Shown: piece after piece, positions 1 through 9,039 of the stretch
Layout of the letters: every line of letters starts with the position of its first letter
Position numbering within the stretch: position 1 is the stretch's first letter
NCBI RefSeq assembly: GCF_004799405.1
Contig: NZ_SSMW01000036.1
Coordinates: forward strand, 19,027-83,026
Length of the DNA: 64,000 nucleotides
Direction of reading: 5' to 3'
Origin: Bradyrhizobium sp.
GTDB lineage: Bacteria; Pseudomonadota; Alphaproteobacteria; Rhizobiales; Xanthobacteraceae
Notes under the pieces: model-generated
The model's input: the letters and a program-made list of their open reading frames with translations, nothing else
Told to the model about the DNA's origin: nothing
Database searches by the model: none
Made by a program: the position numbers and the translations under genes

Positions 1-7
1 GCGGGAA

Positions 8-1264
8 ATGAAACTTCAAGACCTCAAGGCTCAAACGCCGGCCGAACTCGTCACGTTCGCCGAAGAGAAAGGGGTCGAAAACGCCAGCACGATGCGCAAG
101 CAGGAGCTGATGTTCGCCATTCTCAAACAACTCGCGATCCAGGAGACCGACATTATCGGTGAAGGCGTCGTTGAGGTTCTCTCCGACGGCTTCGGCTTCC
201 TGCGCTCGCCGGATGCCAATTACCTGCCCGGACCGGATGACATCTATGTCTCGCCGTCGCAGATCCGCCGTTTCGGGCTTCGTACCGGCGACACCATCGA
301 AGGCCACATCCGCAGCCCGAAAGAAGGCGAACGCTATTTTGCGCTGCTCAAGGTCAACACGCTGAATTTCGAAGATCCGGAAAAGTCCAAGCATAAGGTC
401 AATTTCGACAACCTGACGCCGCTGTTCCCAGACCAGCGCTTCCGGCTCGAGCTGGAAGACCCTACCAGAAAAGACCTTTCTGCAAGGGTTATCGACATCG
501 TCGCCCCGATCGGCAAGGGCCAGCGCGCCTTGATCGTCGCTCCACCGCGCACCGGCAAAACCGTGCTGATGCAGAACATCGCGCACTCGATCACCGCCAA
601 TCATCCGGAATGCTACCTGATCGTGCTGTTGATCGACGAGCGTCCGGAAGAAGTCACGGACATGCAGCGCTCGGTGAAGGGTGAAGTCGTTTCGTCGACG
701 TTCGACGAGCCGGCCGTGCGTCACGTCCAGGTCGCGGAAATGGTCATTGAGAAGGCCAAGCGGCTGGTGGAGCACGGCCGCGACGTCGTGATCCTGCTGG
801 ACTCGATTACGCGCCTGGGGCGCGCCTACAACACCGTGGTGCCGTCATCCGGCAAGGTACTGACCGGCGGCGTCGACGCCAACGCGCTGCAGCGGCCCAA
901 GCGTTTCTTCGGCGCCGCGCGCAACATCGAGGAGGGCGGTTCGCTGACCATCATCGCCACCGCGCTGGTCGATACCGGCAGCCGCATGGACGAAGTGATT
1001 TTCGAAGAATTCAAGGGCACCGGCAATTCCGAACTGATTCTCGATCGCAAGGTTTCGGACAAGCGTACCTTCCCGGCGATCGATATCTCGCGTTCCGGCA
1101 CCCGCAAGGAAGAACTGATCACCGATCCGCAACTGCTGAAGAAAATGTACGTGCTGCGCCGGATTCTCAATCCGATGGGCACCATGGACGCGATCGACTT
1201 CCTGCTCGACAAGCTCCGCAACACCAAGAACAACTCGGAATTCTTCGAATCGATGAATACCTGA
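8..1264 (+). CDS. rho: Transcription termination factor Rho
   Basis: Hexameric RNA-dependent ATPase/helicase that releases transcripts at Rho-dependent terminators. The order is an N-terminal Rho domain (about residues 1-45), a cold-shock-type RNA-binding fold with GFGFLR at 61-66, the Walker A segment APPRTGKT around 178-185, and a Walker B segment VVILLDS followed by the arginine-rich R-loop region. Length (418 aa) is normal. The in-frame codons just upstream read R-E, and base 1 is a G that could end an ATG. Homologues I remember begin M-R-E-M-K-L, so the true start may lie two bases outside the window. A strong intrinsic terminator follows at 1286. Confidence 0.98.
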   Translation: MKLQDLKAQTPAELVTFAEEKGVENASTMRKQELMFAILKQLAIQETDIIGEGVVEVLSDGFGFLRSPDANYLPGPDDIYVSPSQIRRFGLRTGDTIEGHIRSPKEGERYFALLKVNTLNFEDPEKSKHKVNFDNLTPLFPDQRFRLELEDPTRKDLSARVIDIVAPIGKGQRALIVAPPRTGKTVLMQNIAHSITANHPECYLIVLLIDERPEEVTDMQRSVKGEVVSSTFDEPAVRHVQVAEMVIEKAKRLVEHGRDVVILLDSITRLGRAYNTVVPSSGKVLTGGVDANALQRPKRFFGAARNIEEGGSLTIIATALVDTGSRMDEVIFEEFKGTGNSELILDRKVSDKRTFPAIDISRSGTRKEELITDPQLLKKMYVLRRILNPMGTMDAIDFLLDKLRNTKNNSEFFESMNT

Positions 1265-1285
1265 GACTTTTTGCCGGGGTTGGAG

Positions 1286-1314
1286 GGCGTCCGCCGGTCG
1301 CGGACGCCTTTTTT
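1286..1314 (+). terminator. Intrinsic terminator of rho
   Basis: A perfect 9-bp stem (GGCGTCCGC at 1286-1294 with GCGGACGCC at 1300-1308) and a 5-base loop are followed by six T residues. It lies 22 bases after the rho stop and separates rho from mnmE. Confidence 0.93.
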
Positions 1315-1458
1315 CGTGCCCGTGCCGTGTTGCGGCCTATGCTGCAGCAAAACTGCAGCATAGCGGAACACAGGGCCGCTCCATAAATCCTTTGCCCTAG
1401 CGGAACCGGTTTGGCCGAAATTTCGTTGCCTTTTCAAGGGCTCGGGCACAAATAGGCG

Positions 1459-2778
1459 ATGCATCCGCGGGAACAAACTATCTTCGCGCTGTCATCGGGC
1501 CGGCCTCCGAGCGCGATCTCCATTGTGCGGGTATCCGGACCGCAGGCCGGCCCGGCGCTGACGGCGCTTGCGGGCAGGATTCCAGCACCGCGGACGGCGG
1601 CGCGGGTGTTGTTGCGCGACGCGAATCAGCGGCCGATAGATGACGCGGTAATCTTGTGGTTTCCAGGGCCGGCCAGTGCGACCGGCGAGGACGTCGCGGA
1701 ATTTCATGTCCATGGCGGGCGGGCGGTGCTCGCGGCATTGTTCGCAGCGCTCGCCACGTTTGAGGATATGCGCGCGGCGGAGCCGGGCGAGTTCACCCGC
1801 CGCGCGTTCGAGAACGGCAAGCTGGATCTTACCGAGGCGGAAGGCCTTGATGATTTGATACATGCCGACACCGACCGGCAGCGCCGCCAGGCGCTGCGCC
1901 AGTTGAAAGGTTTGCTCGGCGACAAAGCGCGGAACTGGCGCGCGCAGATCATCGAAGCCTCGGCGTTGATCGAGGCCGGAATCGATTTCTCCGACGAAGG
2001 CGACGTATCGGCTGAATTGGTCGCGCCGGCGCTGGCCAGAATCAAAACGCTGCTGGGCGAGATTGAAGAAGTGCTGGCGGCGCAGGGACGAAGCGAACGG
2101 CTGCGCGACGGGCTTGTGGTCGCCATCGCCGGGCCGCCGAATGTCGGCAAGTCGACGCTGATGAATCAACTGGCGCGGCGCGAGGTCGCGATCGTCTCGC
2201 CGCATGCCGGCACCACGCGCGACGTGATTGAGGTGCAGCTCGACCTCGACGGTTATCCGGTGACGGTGATCGACACCGCCGGGATTCGAAAGACCGATGA
2301 TCCGGTGGAGCAGGAGGGCGTGCGTCGCGCCCAAGCGCGCGCTGCGGAAGCCGACCTCGTGTTGTGGCTGGCCGACTCAGAGTGCGAAAAAACCCTGCGC
2401 GAAGATGCCGTACCGGCCTGGACGGTGCGAACCAAGATTGATCTCGACGGGGCGAGCCGAAGCGGCGGCGATTTCGATTTCCGGATTTCAGCAACCCAAG
2501 GCGACGGGATCAAGGAACTGATCGCAGCCCTGGTCGGGTTTGCGCAGAATTATTTTGGCTCGGGTGAGGGCGGCCTCTTCAGCCGGCAGCGGCAACGGGA
2601 ATTGCTGCAGCAAACGGCGGATTTGTTGCGACGCAGCATAAGTGAATTCGACAACGGGGAGGAGTTCGTGGCGGAGGAGCTGCGAGCGGCCGCTCAATCG
2701 CTCGGGCGACTGCTCGGTAGGGTGGATGTCGAGGATGTCCTTGATCAGATTTTCCGGGAGTTTTGTATCGGTAAGTAA
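1459..2778 (+). CDS. mnmE: tRNA modification GTPase MnmE (TrmE)
   Basis: With MnmG it installs the (carboxymethyl)aminomethyl group at C5 of wobble U34 in a set of tRNAs. The N-terminal folate-binding domain (about 1-120) is followed by a helical domain interrupted by a G domain: G1 GPPNVGKS at 225-232, G2 GTTRD at 251-255, G3 DTAG at 272-275, and a TKID G4. The protein ends with the diagnostic C-terminal C-I-G-K, whose Cys is needed for activity. The 439-residue length is typical. mnmG lies directly downstream with a parS site between them. Confidence 0.97.
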   Translation: MHPREQTIFALSSGRPPSAISIVRVSGPQAGPALTALAGRIPAPRTAARVLLRDANQRPIDDAVILWFPGPASATGEDVAEFHVHGGRAVLAALFAALATFEDMRAAEPGEFTRRAFENGKLDLTEAEGLDDLIHADTDRQRRQALRQLKGLLGDKARNWRAQIIEASALIEAGIDFSDEGDVSAELVAPALARIKTLLGEIEEVLAAQGRSERLRDGLVVAIAGPPNVGKSTLMNQLARREVAIVSPHAGTTRDVIEVQLDLDGYPVTVIDTAGIRKTDDPVEQEGVRRAQARAAEADLVLWLADSECEKTLREDAVPAWTVRTKIDLDGASRSGGDFDFRISATQGDGIKELIAALVGFAQNYFGSGEGGLFSRQRQRELLQQTADLLRRSISEFDNGEEFVAEELRAAAQSLGRLLGRVDVEDVLDQIFREFCIGK

Positions 2779-2850
2779 TGATTATAAATTCATTTCTTTA
2801 TTTGTCGGGAAGGCGCTTGAAACGACGTAGTTCCATGATTGGAACTCGGC

Positions 2851-2865
2851 TGTTTCACGTGAAAC
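2851..2865. promoter_or_regulatory. parS: parS centromere-like site 1 (mnmE-mnmG intergenic)
   Basis: TGTTTCACGTGAAAC matches the near-universal bacterial parS palindrome TGTTTCACGTGAAACA in 15 of 16 positions; the last base is G instead of A. It lies in the 144-base gap before mnmG, about 3.6 kb from parB. ParB would load here and spread. Confidence 0.93.
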
Positions 2866-2922
2866 GTCGAAGCCACCAAGTTCTACTTTCTGCTTTTACC
2901 ATCCCGCGATAGAAGTCGCGGC

Positions 2923-4806
2923 ATGATCGCGGACCAGGAATCATTCGACGTTATCGTCATCGGCGGAGGCCATGCCGGCTGCGAAGCCGCGGCCGCAGCG
3001 GGGCGCCTCGGGGCCGGGACCGTGCTCGTCTCCCATCGCTTCGCGACCGTCGGCGCGATGTCCTGCAATCCCGCGATCGGAGGACTCGGCAAGGGGCATC
3101 TGGTCCGGGAGGTCGATGCGCTGGACGGACTGATGGCGCGGGTTACTGACGCCGCCGGCATTCAATTTCGCATGCTCAATCGCCGCAAGGGTCCGGCGGT
3201 ACGCGGCCCGCGTGCGCAGGCCGATCGCAAGCTCTACGCCGCCGCCATGCAGGCCGCCATCAACGAGACCGCCAATCTCAGCGTGATCGAAGGCGAGGCG
3301 GATGAACTGATCGTCTCAAACGGCCGCGTTACTGGCATTCGCCTGGCCGATGGCCGCGCACTATCGGCCGGCGCTGTCGTCATCACGACCGGCACTTTTC
3401 TGCGCGGACTGATCCACCTCGGCGAAAAGAATTGGCCGGCTGGACGCGTGGGTGAAGCACCAGCCATGGGTCTTTCGAAGTCTTTCGAGCGCGCCGGATT
3501 TACCTTGGGGCGGCTGAAGACCGGCACCCCGCCGCGGCTCGATGGCAGCACCATCGATTGGACGGCGATCGAAATGCAGCCCGGCGACGATCCGCCGGAG
3601 CCGTTTTCGGTGATGACCGATCGGATCACGACGCCGCAAATCCAGTGCGGCATCACCCGCACCACGCCTGCGACCCACGAGGTGATCCGCGCCAACGTGC
3701 ATCGCTCGCCGATGTATTCCGGGCAGATCGCCAGCCGCGGGCCACGCTATTGCCCGTCGATCGAGGACAAGATCGTCCGCTTCGGCGACCGCGACGGACA
3801 TCAGATTTTTCTGGAGCCGGAGGGACTGGACGACAGCACAGTCTATCCCAACGGCATCTCAACCTCGCTGCCGGAAGAGGTGCAGCTGGCGATCCTGGCG
3901 ACCATTCCGGGCCTTGAGAAGGTGCGGATGGTTCGTCCGGGTTACGCCATCGAATACGATCACGTCGACCCGCGCGAACTTGATCCGACCTTGCAGACCA
4001 AGCGGCTGCCAGGTCTGTTTCTCGCCGGGCAGATCAACGGCACCACGGGTTACGAAGAGGCGGCGGCGCAGGGGCTTGTGGCAGGCCTCAACGCCGCATT
4101 GGCGGCCAGCGGAGCCGCGCCCGTCATCTTCGACCGTGCCGACGGCTACCTCGGCGTGATGATCGACGATCTGGTGACGCGGGGGATCACCGAGCCGTAT
4201 CGGATGTTCACCTCGCGGGCCGAATATCGGCTGACGCTGCGGGCCGACAACGCCGATCAGCGCCTGACCGACAAGGGCATTGCACTTGGTTGCATAGGGC
4301 AGGCGCGCTCCGCCCGGCATCGCGCCAAGATGGGAGACCTCAACGCCGCAAAGGCCCTGACCAAATCGCTGGCGATCACACCGAACGAAGCCGCCAGGCA
4401 TGGGCTGGCGCTCAACAAGGACGGCCATCGACGCTCGGCCTTTGAACTACTGGCCTATCCGGAAATCGGCTGGGCTGAGATACGCGGGATCTGGCCTGAG
4501 CTGTCGGCCATTGACCCAGCGATCGCGGTTCATTTGGAGATCGATGCCAAATACGACGTCTATCTGCGGCGCCAGACCGCGGATGTCGATGCTTTCCGCC
4601 GCGACGAGGGGTTGATCCTGGTCGACATCGACTATGACCTGGTGCCAGGCCTTTCCAACGAGGCCCGTTCAAAACTGGAAGCGGCACGGCCGAGAACGGT
4701 GGGGCAGGCGGGCCGGCTCGATGGCCTGACTCCGGCCGCGCTCGGCATCCTGGCGGCCTATCTGCGCCGCGAAGCGCGACGGAAGACTGCCGCCGTATCC
4801 ACATAG
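2923..4806 (+). CDS. mnmG: tRNA uridine-5-carboxymethylaminomethyl modification enzyme MnmG (GidA)
   Basis: FAD-dependent partner of MnmE in wobble-U34 modification. The dinucleotide-binding motif [10 protein letters not shown] lies at about residues 13-22. Both family signatures are present: [15 protein letters not shown] in the middle and a [12 protein letters not shown] stretch after it. The length of 627 residues is usual. The stop TAG at 4804 overlaps the Shine-Dalgarno-like TAGGAG used by rsmG, so mnmG and rsmG look translationally linked. Confidence 0.98.
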   Translation: MIADQESFDVIVIGGGHAGCEAAAAAGRLGAGTVLVSHRFATVGAMSCNPAIGGLGKGHLVREVDALDGLMARVTDAAGIQFRMLNRRKGPAVRGPRAQADRKLYAAAMQAAINETANLSVIEGEADELIVSNGRVTGIRLADGRALSAGAVVITTGTFLRGLIHLGEKNWPAGRVGEAPAMGLSKSFERAGFTLGRLKTGTPPRLDGSTIDWTAIEMQPGDDPPEPFSVMTDRITTPQIQCGITRTTPATHEVIRANVHRSPMYSGQIASRGPRYCPSIEDKIVRFGDRDGHQIFLEPEGLDDSTVYPNGISTSLPEEVQLAILATIPGLEKVRMVRPGYAIEYDHVDPRELDPTLQTKRLPGLFLAGQINGTTGYEEAAAQGLVAGLNAALAASGAAPVIFDRADGYLGVMIDDLVTRGITEPYRMFTSRAEYRLTLRADNADQRLTDKGIALGCIGQARSARHRAKMGDLNAAKALTKSLAITPNEAARHGLALNKDGHRRSAFELLAYPEIGWAEIRGIWPELSAIDPAIAVHLEIDAKYDVYLRRQTADVDAFRRDEGLILVDIDYDLVPGLSNEARSKLEAARPRTVGQAGRLDGLTPAALGILAAYLRREARRKTAAVST

Positions 4807-4810
4807 GAGC

Positions 4811-4826
4811 CGTTTCACGTGAAACA
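4811..4826. promoter_or_regulatory. parS: parS site 2, overlapping the rsmG start codon
   Basis: CGTTTCACGTGAAACA differs from the perfect palindrome only in its first base. The GTG start codon of rsmG (4819-4821) lies in the centre of the site. Confidence 0.93.
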
Positions 4827-5505
4827 CGCCGGCTCTCCGATCCTCGTTTCCGACAAGGCCGCGGCGTTGGCGCTCACCCCTGTTTCACGTGAAACAGAGG
4901 CGCGACTGGATCGCTATGTCGAACTGCTGCTGGCATGGCAGGCCAAAACCAACCTGGTGGCGTCGTCCACGCTGCCGAACCTGTGGACCCGGCACATCTC
5001 CGATTCGCTGCAACTTTTGACCCTCGCTCCACCGGCCAAAACCTGGGCCGACCTCGGCAGCGGCGGAGGTTTTCCCGGCGTGGTGCTGGCCTGCACGCTA
5101 GCTGAAACGCCCAACGCCATGGTCCATCTGATCGAGCGCAACGCCAAAAAGGCCGCCTTCCTGCGCGAGGCGCTGCGGGTTACCAACTCGCCCGGCACGG
5201 TTCATCTGTCGGATATTGGGGATAATGTGGATAGAATTACTGGCCCGGTCGATTGCGTGACTGCACGCGCGGTGGCTCCGCTACACCAACTCATCGGTTT
5301 TGCCGAGCCGCTGGTGCGCCAAGGGGCAAAAGCCTTATTTCTCAAAGGCCAAGATGTAGAGGCTGAATTGACCGAAGCCACTAAATATTGGAAGATCAAG
5401 CCGCATCTGTATTCCAGCCGCACCGGCGGACATGGCTGGATCGTCGAACTCGACCACATCGAACGTCGCATTCAGTCCGCGACCATTCATGGCACCCGCG
5501 CATGA
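4819..5505 (+). CDS. rsmG: 16S rRNA (guanine-N7)-methyltransferase RsmG (GidB)
   Basis: SAM-dependent methyltransferase that makes m7G527 in 16S rRNA. The SAM-binding loop LGSGGGFPGV is at about residues 76-85. The 228-aa length fits the family. The start is GTG at 4819, with TAGGAG nine bases upstream. Two parS palindromes lie inside the gene: one contains the start codon, and the other at 4881 encodes the residues V-S-R-E-T. The stop overlaps the parA start in an ATGA arrangement, so rsmG and parA are probably translationally coupled. Confidence 0.96.
   Translation: MKHAGSPILVSDKAAALALTPVSRETEARLDRYVELLLAWQAKTNLVASSTLPNLWTRHISDSLQLLTLAPPAKTWADLGSGGGFPGVVLACTLAETPNAMVHLIERNAKKAAFLREALRVTNSPGTVHLSDIGDNVDRITGPVDCVTARAVAPLHQLIGFAEPLVRQGAKALFLKGQDVEAELTEATKYWKIKPHLYSSRTGGHGWIVELDHIERRIQSATIHGTRA
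4881..4896. promoter_or_regulatory. parS: parS site 3, inside the rsmG coding sequence
   Basis: TGTTTCACGTGAAACA is a perfect 16-bp copy of the parS consensus. Read in the rsmG frame it encodes V-S-R-E-T. It is 54 bases after the end of site 2 and about 0.6 kb before parA. Confidence 0.97.
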
Positions 5506-6347
5506 CCGTAATTGATCAAGTCTATCAGGGGGATAAATCGTCTTCCGGTCACCCGCGCATCCTGGCGCTGGCCAACCAAAAGGGCGGCGTCGGCAAGACC
5601 ACGACAGCGATCAATCTCGGCACCGCGTTGGCGGCCATCGGCGAGCGCGTGCTGATCGTCGATCTCGATCCGCAAGGCAACGCCTCCACCGGCCTCGGCA
5701 TCGATCGCCGCAGCCGCAACTGCTCGACCTATGACGTGCTGATCGGCGAAGCGCAGCTGCGCGATGCGGTGGTGCCGACGGCTGTGCCTCGCCTGCATAT
5801 CGCGACTTCAACCATGGACCTGTCGGGGCTCGAGCTTGAGTTGGGATCGACCCGCGACCGCGCGTTTCGGCTCCGCGACGCGATCGCGGCCTTGAACACC
5901 AACGCCACCCCGGAATCCGACTACACCTACGTGCTGATCGATTGTCCGCCGTCGCTCAATCTTCTCACCGTCAATGCGATGGCGGCGTCGGACGCGATTC
6001 TGGTGCCGCTACAGTGTGAGTTCTTCGCGCTCGAGGGATTGTCGCAATTGCTGCAGACCGTGGAGCAGGTGCGCACCACGCTCAATCCAAACCTTTCGAT
6101 CCATGGAATCGTGCTGACCATGTTCGACTCGCGCAACAACCTGTCGAACCAGGTCGTCGCCGACGTCCGGCAGTTCATGGGCAGCAAGGTCTACAAGACC
6201 ATGATCCCGCGCAATGTGCGCATCTCCGAGGCGCCGTCCTATGGCAAGCCGGTGCTGGTGTACGATCTGAAATGCGTCGGCAGCGAAGCCTATCTCAAGC
6301 TTGCGACGGAAGTGATCCAGCGCGAGCGTGAATTGCGCGCGCCTTGA
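5502..6347 (+). CDS. parA: Chromosome partitioning ATPase ParA (Soj)
   Basis: Walker-type DNA-bound ATPase that moves ParB-parS complexes during chromosome segregation. The deviant Walker A motif KGGVGKTTT is at about residues 27-35. Walker A' (VDLDPQGNAST) and Walker B (LIDCPPSL) follow. An upstream in-frame extension exists within rsmG, but the ATG at 5502 forms an ATGA overlap with the rsmG stop and gives 281 residues, the usual length. parB follows after 110 bases. Confidence 0.97.
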   Translation: MTVIDQVYQGDKSSSGHPRILALANQKGGVGKTTTAINLGTALAAIGERVLIVDLDPQGNASTGLGIDRRSRNCSTYDVLIGEAQLRDAVVPTAVPRLHIATSTMDLSGLELELGSTRDRAFRLRDAIAALNTNATPESDYTYVLIDCPPSLNLLTVNAMAASDAILVPLQCEFFALEGLSQLLQTVEQVRTTLNPNLSIHGIVLTMFDSRNNLSNQVVADVRQFMGSKVYKTMIPRNVRISEAPSYGKPVLVYDLKCVGSEAYLKLATEVIQRERELRAP

Positions 6348-6457
6348 AAATGCCGCCGTCCAGCGGTGCGAGGGCATCGTCCCGCGCCTCGAAGGATAAC
6401 TGAAAAACACAGGCGTCTAAATCCGGAGTAGTGACGTTGAGTCCAAGGGAGCTGGCG

Positions 6458-7336
6458 ATGGCCGACGAAGCGCGTTCGCGACTGGGCCGCGGTCTTGCAA
6501 GTCTGATCGGAGATGTCGGCGGCGAGGCCGCGCATCTGGATCGGCCGCGCGCGCAACGTAAGGTGCCGATCGAATTTCTCAAACCGAATCCGCGCAATCC
6601 GCGTCGCGATTTTTCCGATGCCGAACTCGGCGAACTCGCCGATTCGATCCGGCAGCACGGCGTGATCCAGCCGATTGTGGTGCGTCCGGTCAAGGGCGCG
6701 CAGGACCGTTTCGAGATCGTCGCCGGCGAGCGCCGCTGGCGTGCATCGCAGATCGCGGGCCTGCACGAAGTACCGATCGTACCGGTCGATGTCAGCGACT
6801 CTGACGCGCTTGAGATCGCGATCATCGAGAACGTGCAGCGCGAAGACCTCAACGCGATGGAAGAGGCGCAGGGCTATCACGCACTCGCCGGCGAATTCAA
6901 ACGCAGCCAGGAGGAGATCGCGAAGGTCGTCGGCAAGAGTCGCAGCCATGTCGCCAACATGATGCGGCTGACGAAATTGCCGGCGGAGGTGCAGGCTTAT
7001 ATCGCATCGGGTAAATTATCCGCGGGCCATGCGCGGGCGTTGATCGGCGTGCCCGATCCGGCTGCCGCGGCCAAACGCATCGTCGACGGAGGTCTCAATG
7101 TACGACAGGCCGAGGCGCTGGCGCATGTCGAGGGCGTGCCCGAGCGCAAGCCGCAAAAGGTCCGCGGCGGCAAAGTGAAAGACGCCGATACGATCGCGCT
7201 TGAAAAACGCGTGAGCGACGCGTTGGGCCTGGCCGTCACCGTCGATCACCGCGCTCCTGGCGGGACCGTGCATATTCGTTACCGCAACCTCGAGCAGCTC
7301 GACGAGATTGTGCGGAGACTGGATACGAAGGGGTAG
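6458..7336 (+). CDS. parB: Chromosome partitioning protein ParB (Spo0J)
   Basis: CTP-dependent clamp that binds parS and spreads on DNA. The N-terminal LGRGLASLIG segment, which contacts ParA, opens the protein. The ParB/Srx nucleotide-binding domain carries GERRWRA and ENVQREDL, followed by the helix-turn-helix (VVGKSRSHVANMMRL) and a C-terminal dimerisation domain. I chose ATG 6458, preceded by AAGGGAG, over the GTG at 6431, which would add nine residues. It yields 292 aa. Its three likely targets lie 1.6-3.6 kb upstream. Confidence 0.96.
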   Translation: MADEARSRLGRGLASLIGDVGGEAAHLDRPRAQRKVPIEFLKPNPRNPRRDFSDAELGELADSIRQHGVIQPIVVRPVKGAQDRFEIVAGERRWRASQIAGLHEVPIVPVDVSDSDALEIAIIENVQREDLNAMEEAQGYHALAGEFKRSQEEIAKVVGKSRSHVANMMRLTKLPAEVQAYIASGKLSAGHARALIGVPDPAAAAKRIVDGGLNVRQAEALAHVEGVPERKPQKVRGGKVKDADTIALEKRVSDALGLAVTVDHRAPGGTVHIRYRNLEQLDEIVRRLDTKG

Positions 7337-7350
7337 GGACGCGCCTTTCT

Positions 7351-7375
7351 TCTCCCTCCCCCGCAAGCGGGAGAG
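7351..7375. repeat. Short GC-rich palindrome between convergent parB and holA
   Basis: A hairpin with CCCGC-AA-GCGGG at its core sits in the 50-base gap between the converging genes parB and holA. Similar ctcccc-gcaagcgg hairpins recur near 58256, so this looks like one member of a dispersed intergenic repeat. It could also stop transcription from either side, although it has no clear T run. Confidence 0.6.
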
Positions 7376-7386
7376 CTGAGGGTCAC

Positions 7387-8415
7387 TCATCCCCTTCGCT
7401 TCGCATTCACCGCAATCGACAGCAATGCGCGCTGCGCGATCGCGGCCGCGATCGCGGCCTGCTTGCGGGTTTCCAGCGCGGCGGCGGCGAGTTGTTCGAT
7501 GACCAGCACCAGCCGGGCCGCACTGAAATTGCGCAGCGCCGTTTCGACATTTGCCTTCCGCGAAAAATGCAGCCGCGGAAACCCGCTGTCGAACAACGTC
7601 GATACCGGTGTTCCCTCCGCAACGGCGAGCGCCGATTTATGCAGCCACGCCGCCTGGCGCTGCGCCGCCGAGATGATCATGCCCGGGTAGGTGCCGGCGA
7701 TCATGGCCTTGGCAAATTCGGTTTCGACCAGATCCGGCTTGCCTGCGAACGCGCCATCCACGATCGGATCGATCTTGAGTTCGGATGCATCCGCAACCAC
7801 CGCCATCACGTCGTCCAGCGTGACTTCGCTGCCGCCGTGGGCATAGAGCGTCAATTTGCGCAGTTCGTTGCGCGAGGCCTGACGATCGCCACCGAGGAGC
7901 GCCATCAGGGCGGCGCGCGCGTCGGGCGCAATGTGCAAATTCGAGACCCGCAACTCGTCGTCGATCAGTTTGGCAAGGTCGCGTTCGCCGTCGGGATAGC
8001 AGCCGATCGCAACCGCGGTCCGGGCGCGCTCGCAGGCCTTGCGCAGCGGCGATTCGGGCCGCAGCTCGCCGGCCTCGATCACGATGCGGCAATCCTTCAA
8101 ATTCTGCTCGGCCAGCGTGTCGATGCCGCTGGCGAAGCTGCGCGAGCCGGCGCGGACGCGTATGGCGCGGCGTCCGCCGAACAGCGGCACCGTCATTGCT
8201 TCATCGATGAGCCGTGACGGCTCGGCCGAAAGTTCGTCGCCGTCCAGCCGGACCAGCGAAAACGGATCGCTGGGGTCGTCGACCGCGGACGCCAGCAGGG
8301 CCTCGGCGCGTTCACGCACGAGCCCGGCATCGGGACCGTAGAGCAGGATAATCGGGCGTGCCGGATCGGGTCGGGACAGAAAAGCGTCGATCTCTTTTCC
8401 GCGAAGCGCGACCAC
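7387..8415 (-). CDS. holA: DNA polymerase III delta subunit HolA
   Basis: Clamp-loader delta subunit that opens the beta clamp. The protein has the family N-terminus (VALRGKEIDAFL), the YGPDAGLVRERAE segment in the usual Walker A position, and a conserved central region with RNELRKL. It has 342 residues. The start is a GTG at 8415 with AAGGG six bases upstream. It is the last gene of leuS-lptE-holA, an order shared with many proteobacteria. Confidence 0.93.
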   Translation of the reverse strand: MVALRGKEIDAFLSRPDPARPIILLYGPDAGLVRERAEALLASAVDDPSDPFSLVRLDGDELSAEPSRLIDEAMTVPLFGGRRAIRVRAGSRSFASGIDTLAEQNLKDCRIVIEAGELRPESPLRKACERARTAVAIGCYPDGERDLAKLIDDELRVSNLHIAPDARAALMALLGGDRQASRNELRKLTLYAHGGSEVTLDDVMAVVADASELKIDPIVDGAFAGKPDLVETEFAKAMIAGTYPGMIISAAQRQAAWLHKSALAVAEGTPVSTLFDSGFPRLHFSRKANVETALRNFSAARLVLVIEQLAAAALETRKQAAIAAAIAQRALLSIAVNAKRRG

Positions 8416-8487
8416 TTGCAGCCCTTTTGGAGTTGGGTTCGCCGCTGCCGGACGCGCGCCTTCGCGTGGATCCGGAATGACGACCGA

Positions 8488-9039
8488 TCAGGTGCCGGCG
8501 TAGAAGAACGACGCCAGCCGGGTCTGGATATTCTCCGCGATTTCCTGGCACGCGCGATCCTCGGCGTCGCGGAAGGCCCGGGCCCGGGCGAAGCGCTGGT
8601 AGCTGCCGGGGATATCGTAGGAGACGCGGGTGAACGTGCTGCCCGTCATCACCGATTTGTTCGACGCGATGTCGATCAGGTTGTATTGCGCATTGATGCC
8701 GTAACTTTCAATCGACGGCAGCGCCGTGGCCGGATCGACGATCAGCGACGAGTGGTTCGTGGCAAGCTTGATCTCCAGCCGGTGGGTTGGCGGCATGCCG
8801 GTGGCGTTGCCGTACATCTTGAACGCCAGCGCGTTGCGGATCTCCACCCCGAGCCGGGCTTCGCGCGAGGCGTTGGGATAATTGAGCGGAGGAACCTCCA
8901 CCCCCAGCAGTTTCTCCCGTAAATCCGGCGTGCCGTCGGTGTGGGCAGCGTACATCGGCTGGAAACAGCCGGCCGTCAGCGCCGCCAGGGCGGCTACGGC
9001 AACAAGCCGAGCGGCGATGCGGATGCTAGCCAACGACAT
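8488..9039 (-). CDS. lptE: LPS-assembly lipoprotein LptE
   Basis: Outer-membrane lipoprotein that plugs the LptD barrel and assists lipopolysaccharide insertion. A lipoprotein signal peptide (residues 1-23) ends in the lipobox LTAGC, giving a lipidated Cys24 followed by FQPMY, typical of alphaproteobacterial LptE. The length is 183 aa. Its start overlaps the leuS stop by 14 bases, so it is translated as part of the leuS operon. Assignment rests on the lipobox, size and position between leuS and holA. Confidence 0.88.
   Translation of the reverse strand: MSLASIRIAARLVAVAALAALTAGCFQPMYAAHTDGTPDLREKLLGVEVPPLNYPNASREARLGVEIRNALAFKMYGNATGMPPTHRLEIKLATNHSSLIVDPATALPSIESYGINAQYNLIDIASNKSVMTGSTFTRVSYDIPGSYQRFARARAFRDAEDRACQEIAENIQTRLASFFYAGT

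Noticed and set aside
2779..2922. Chromosome replication origin near parS
   Set aside because: The gap is only 144 bases. It shows no cluster of DnaA boxes and no long A/T-rich unwinding region.
7351..7375. Calling the parB-holA palindrome a dedicated terminator
   Set aside because: It has no T run on either strand and its core recurs near 58256, so a dispersed repeat is the safer label.
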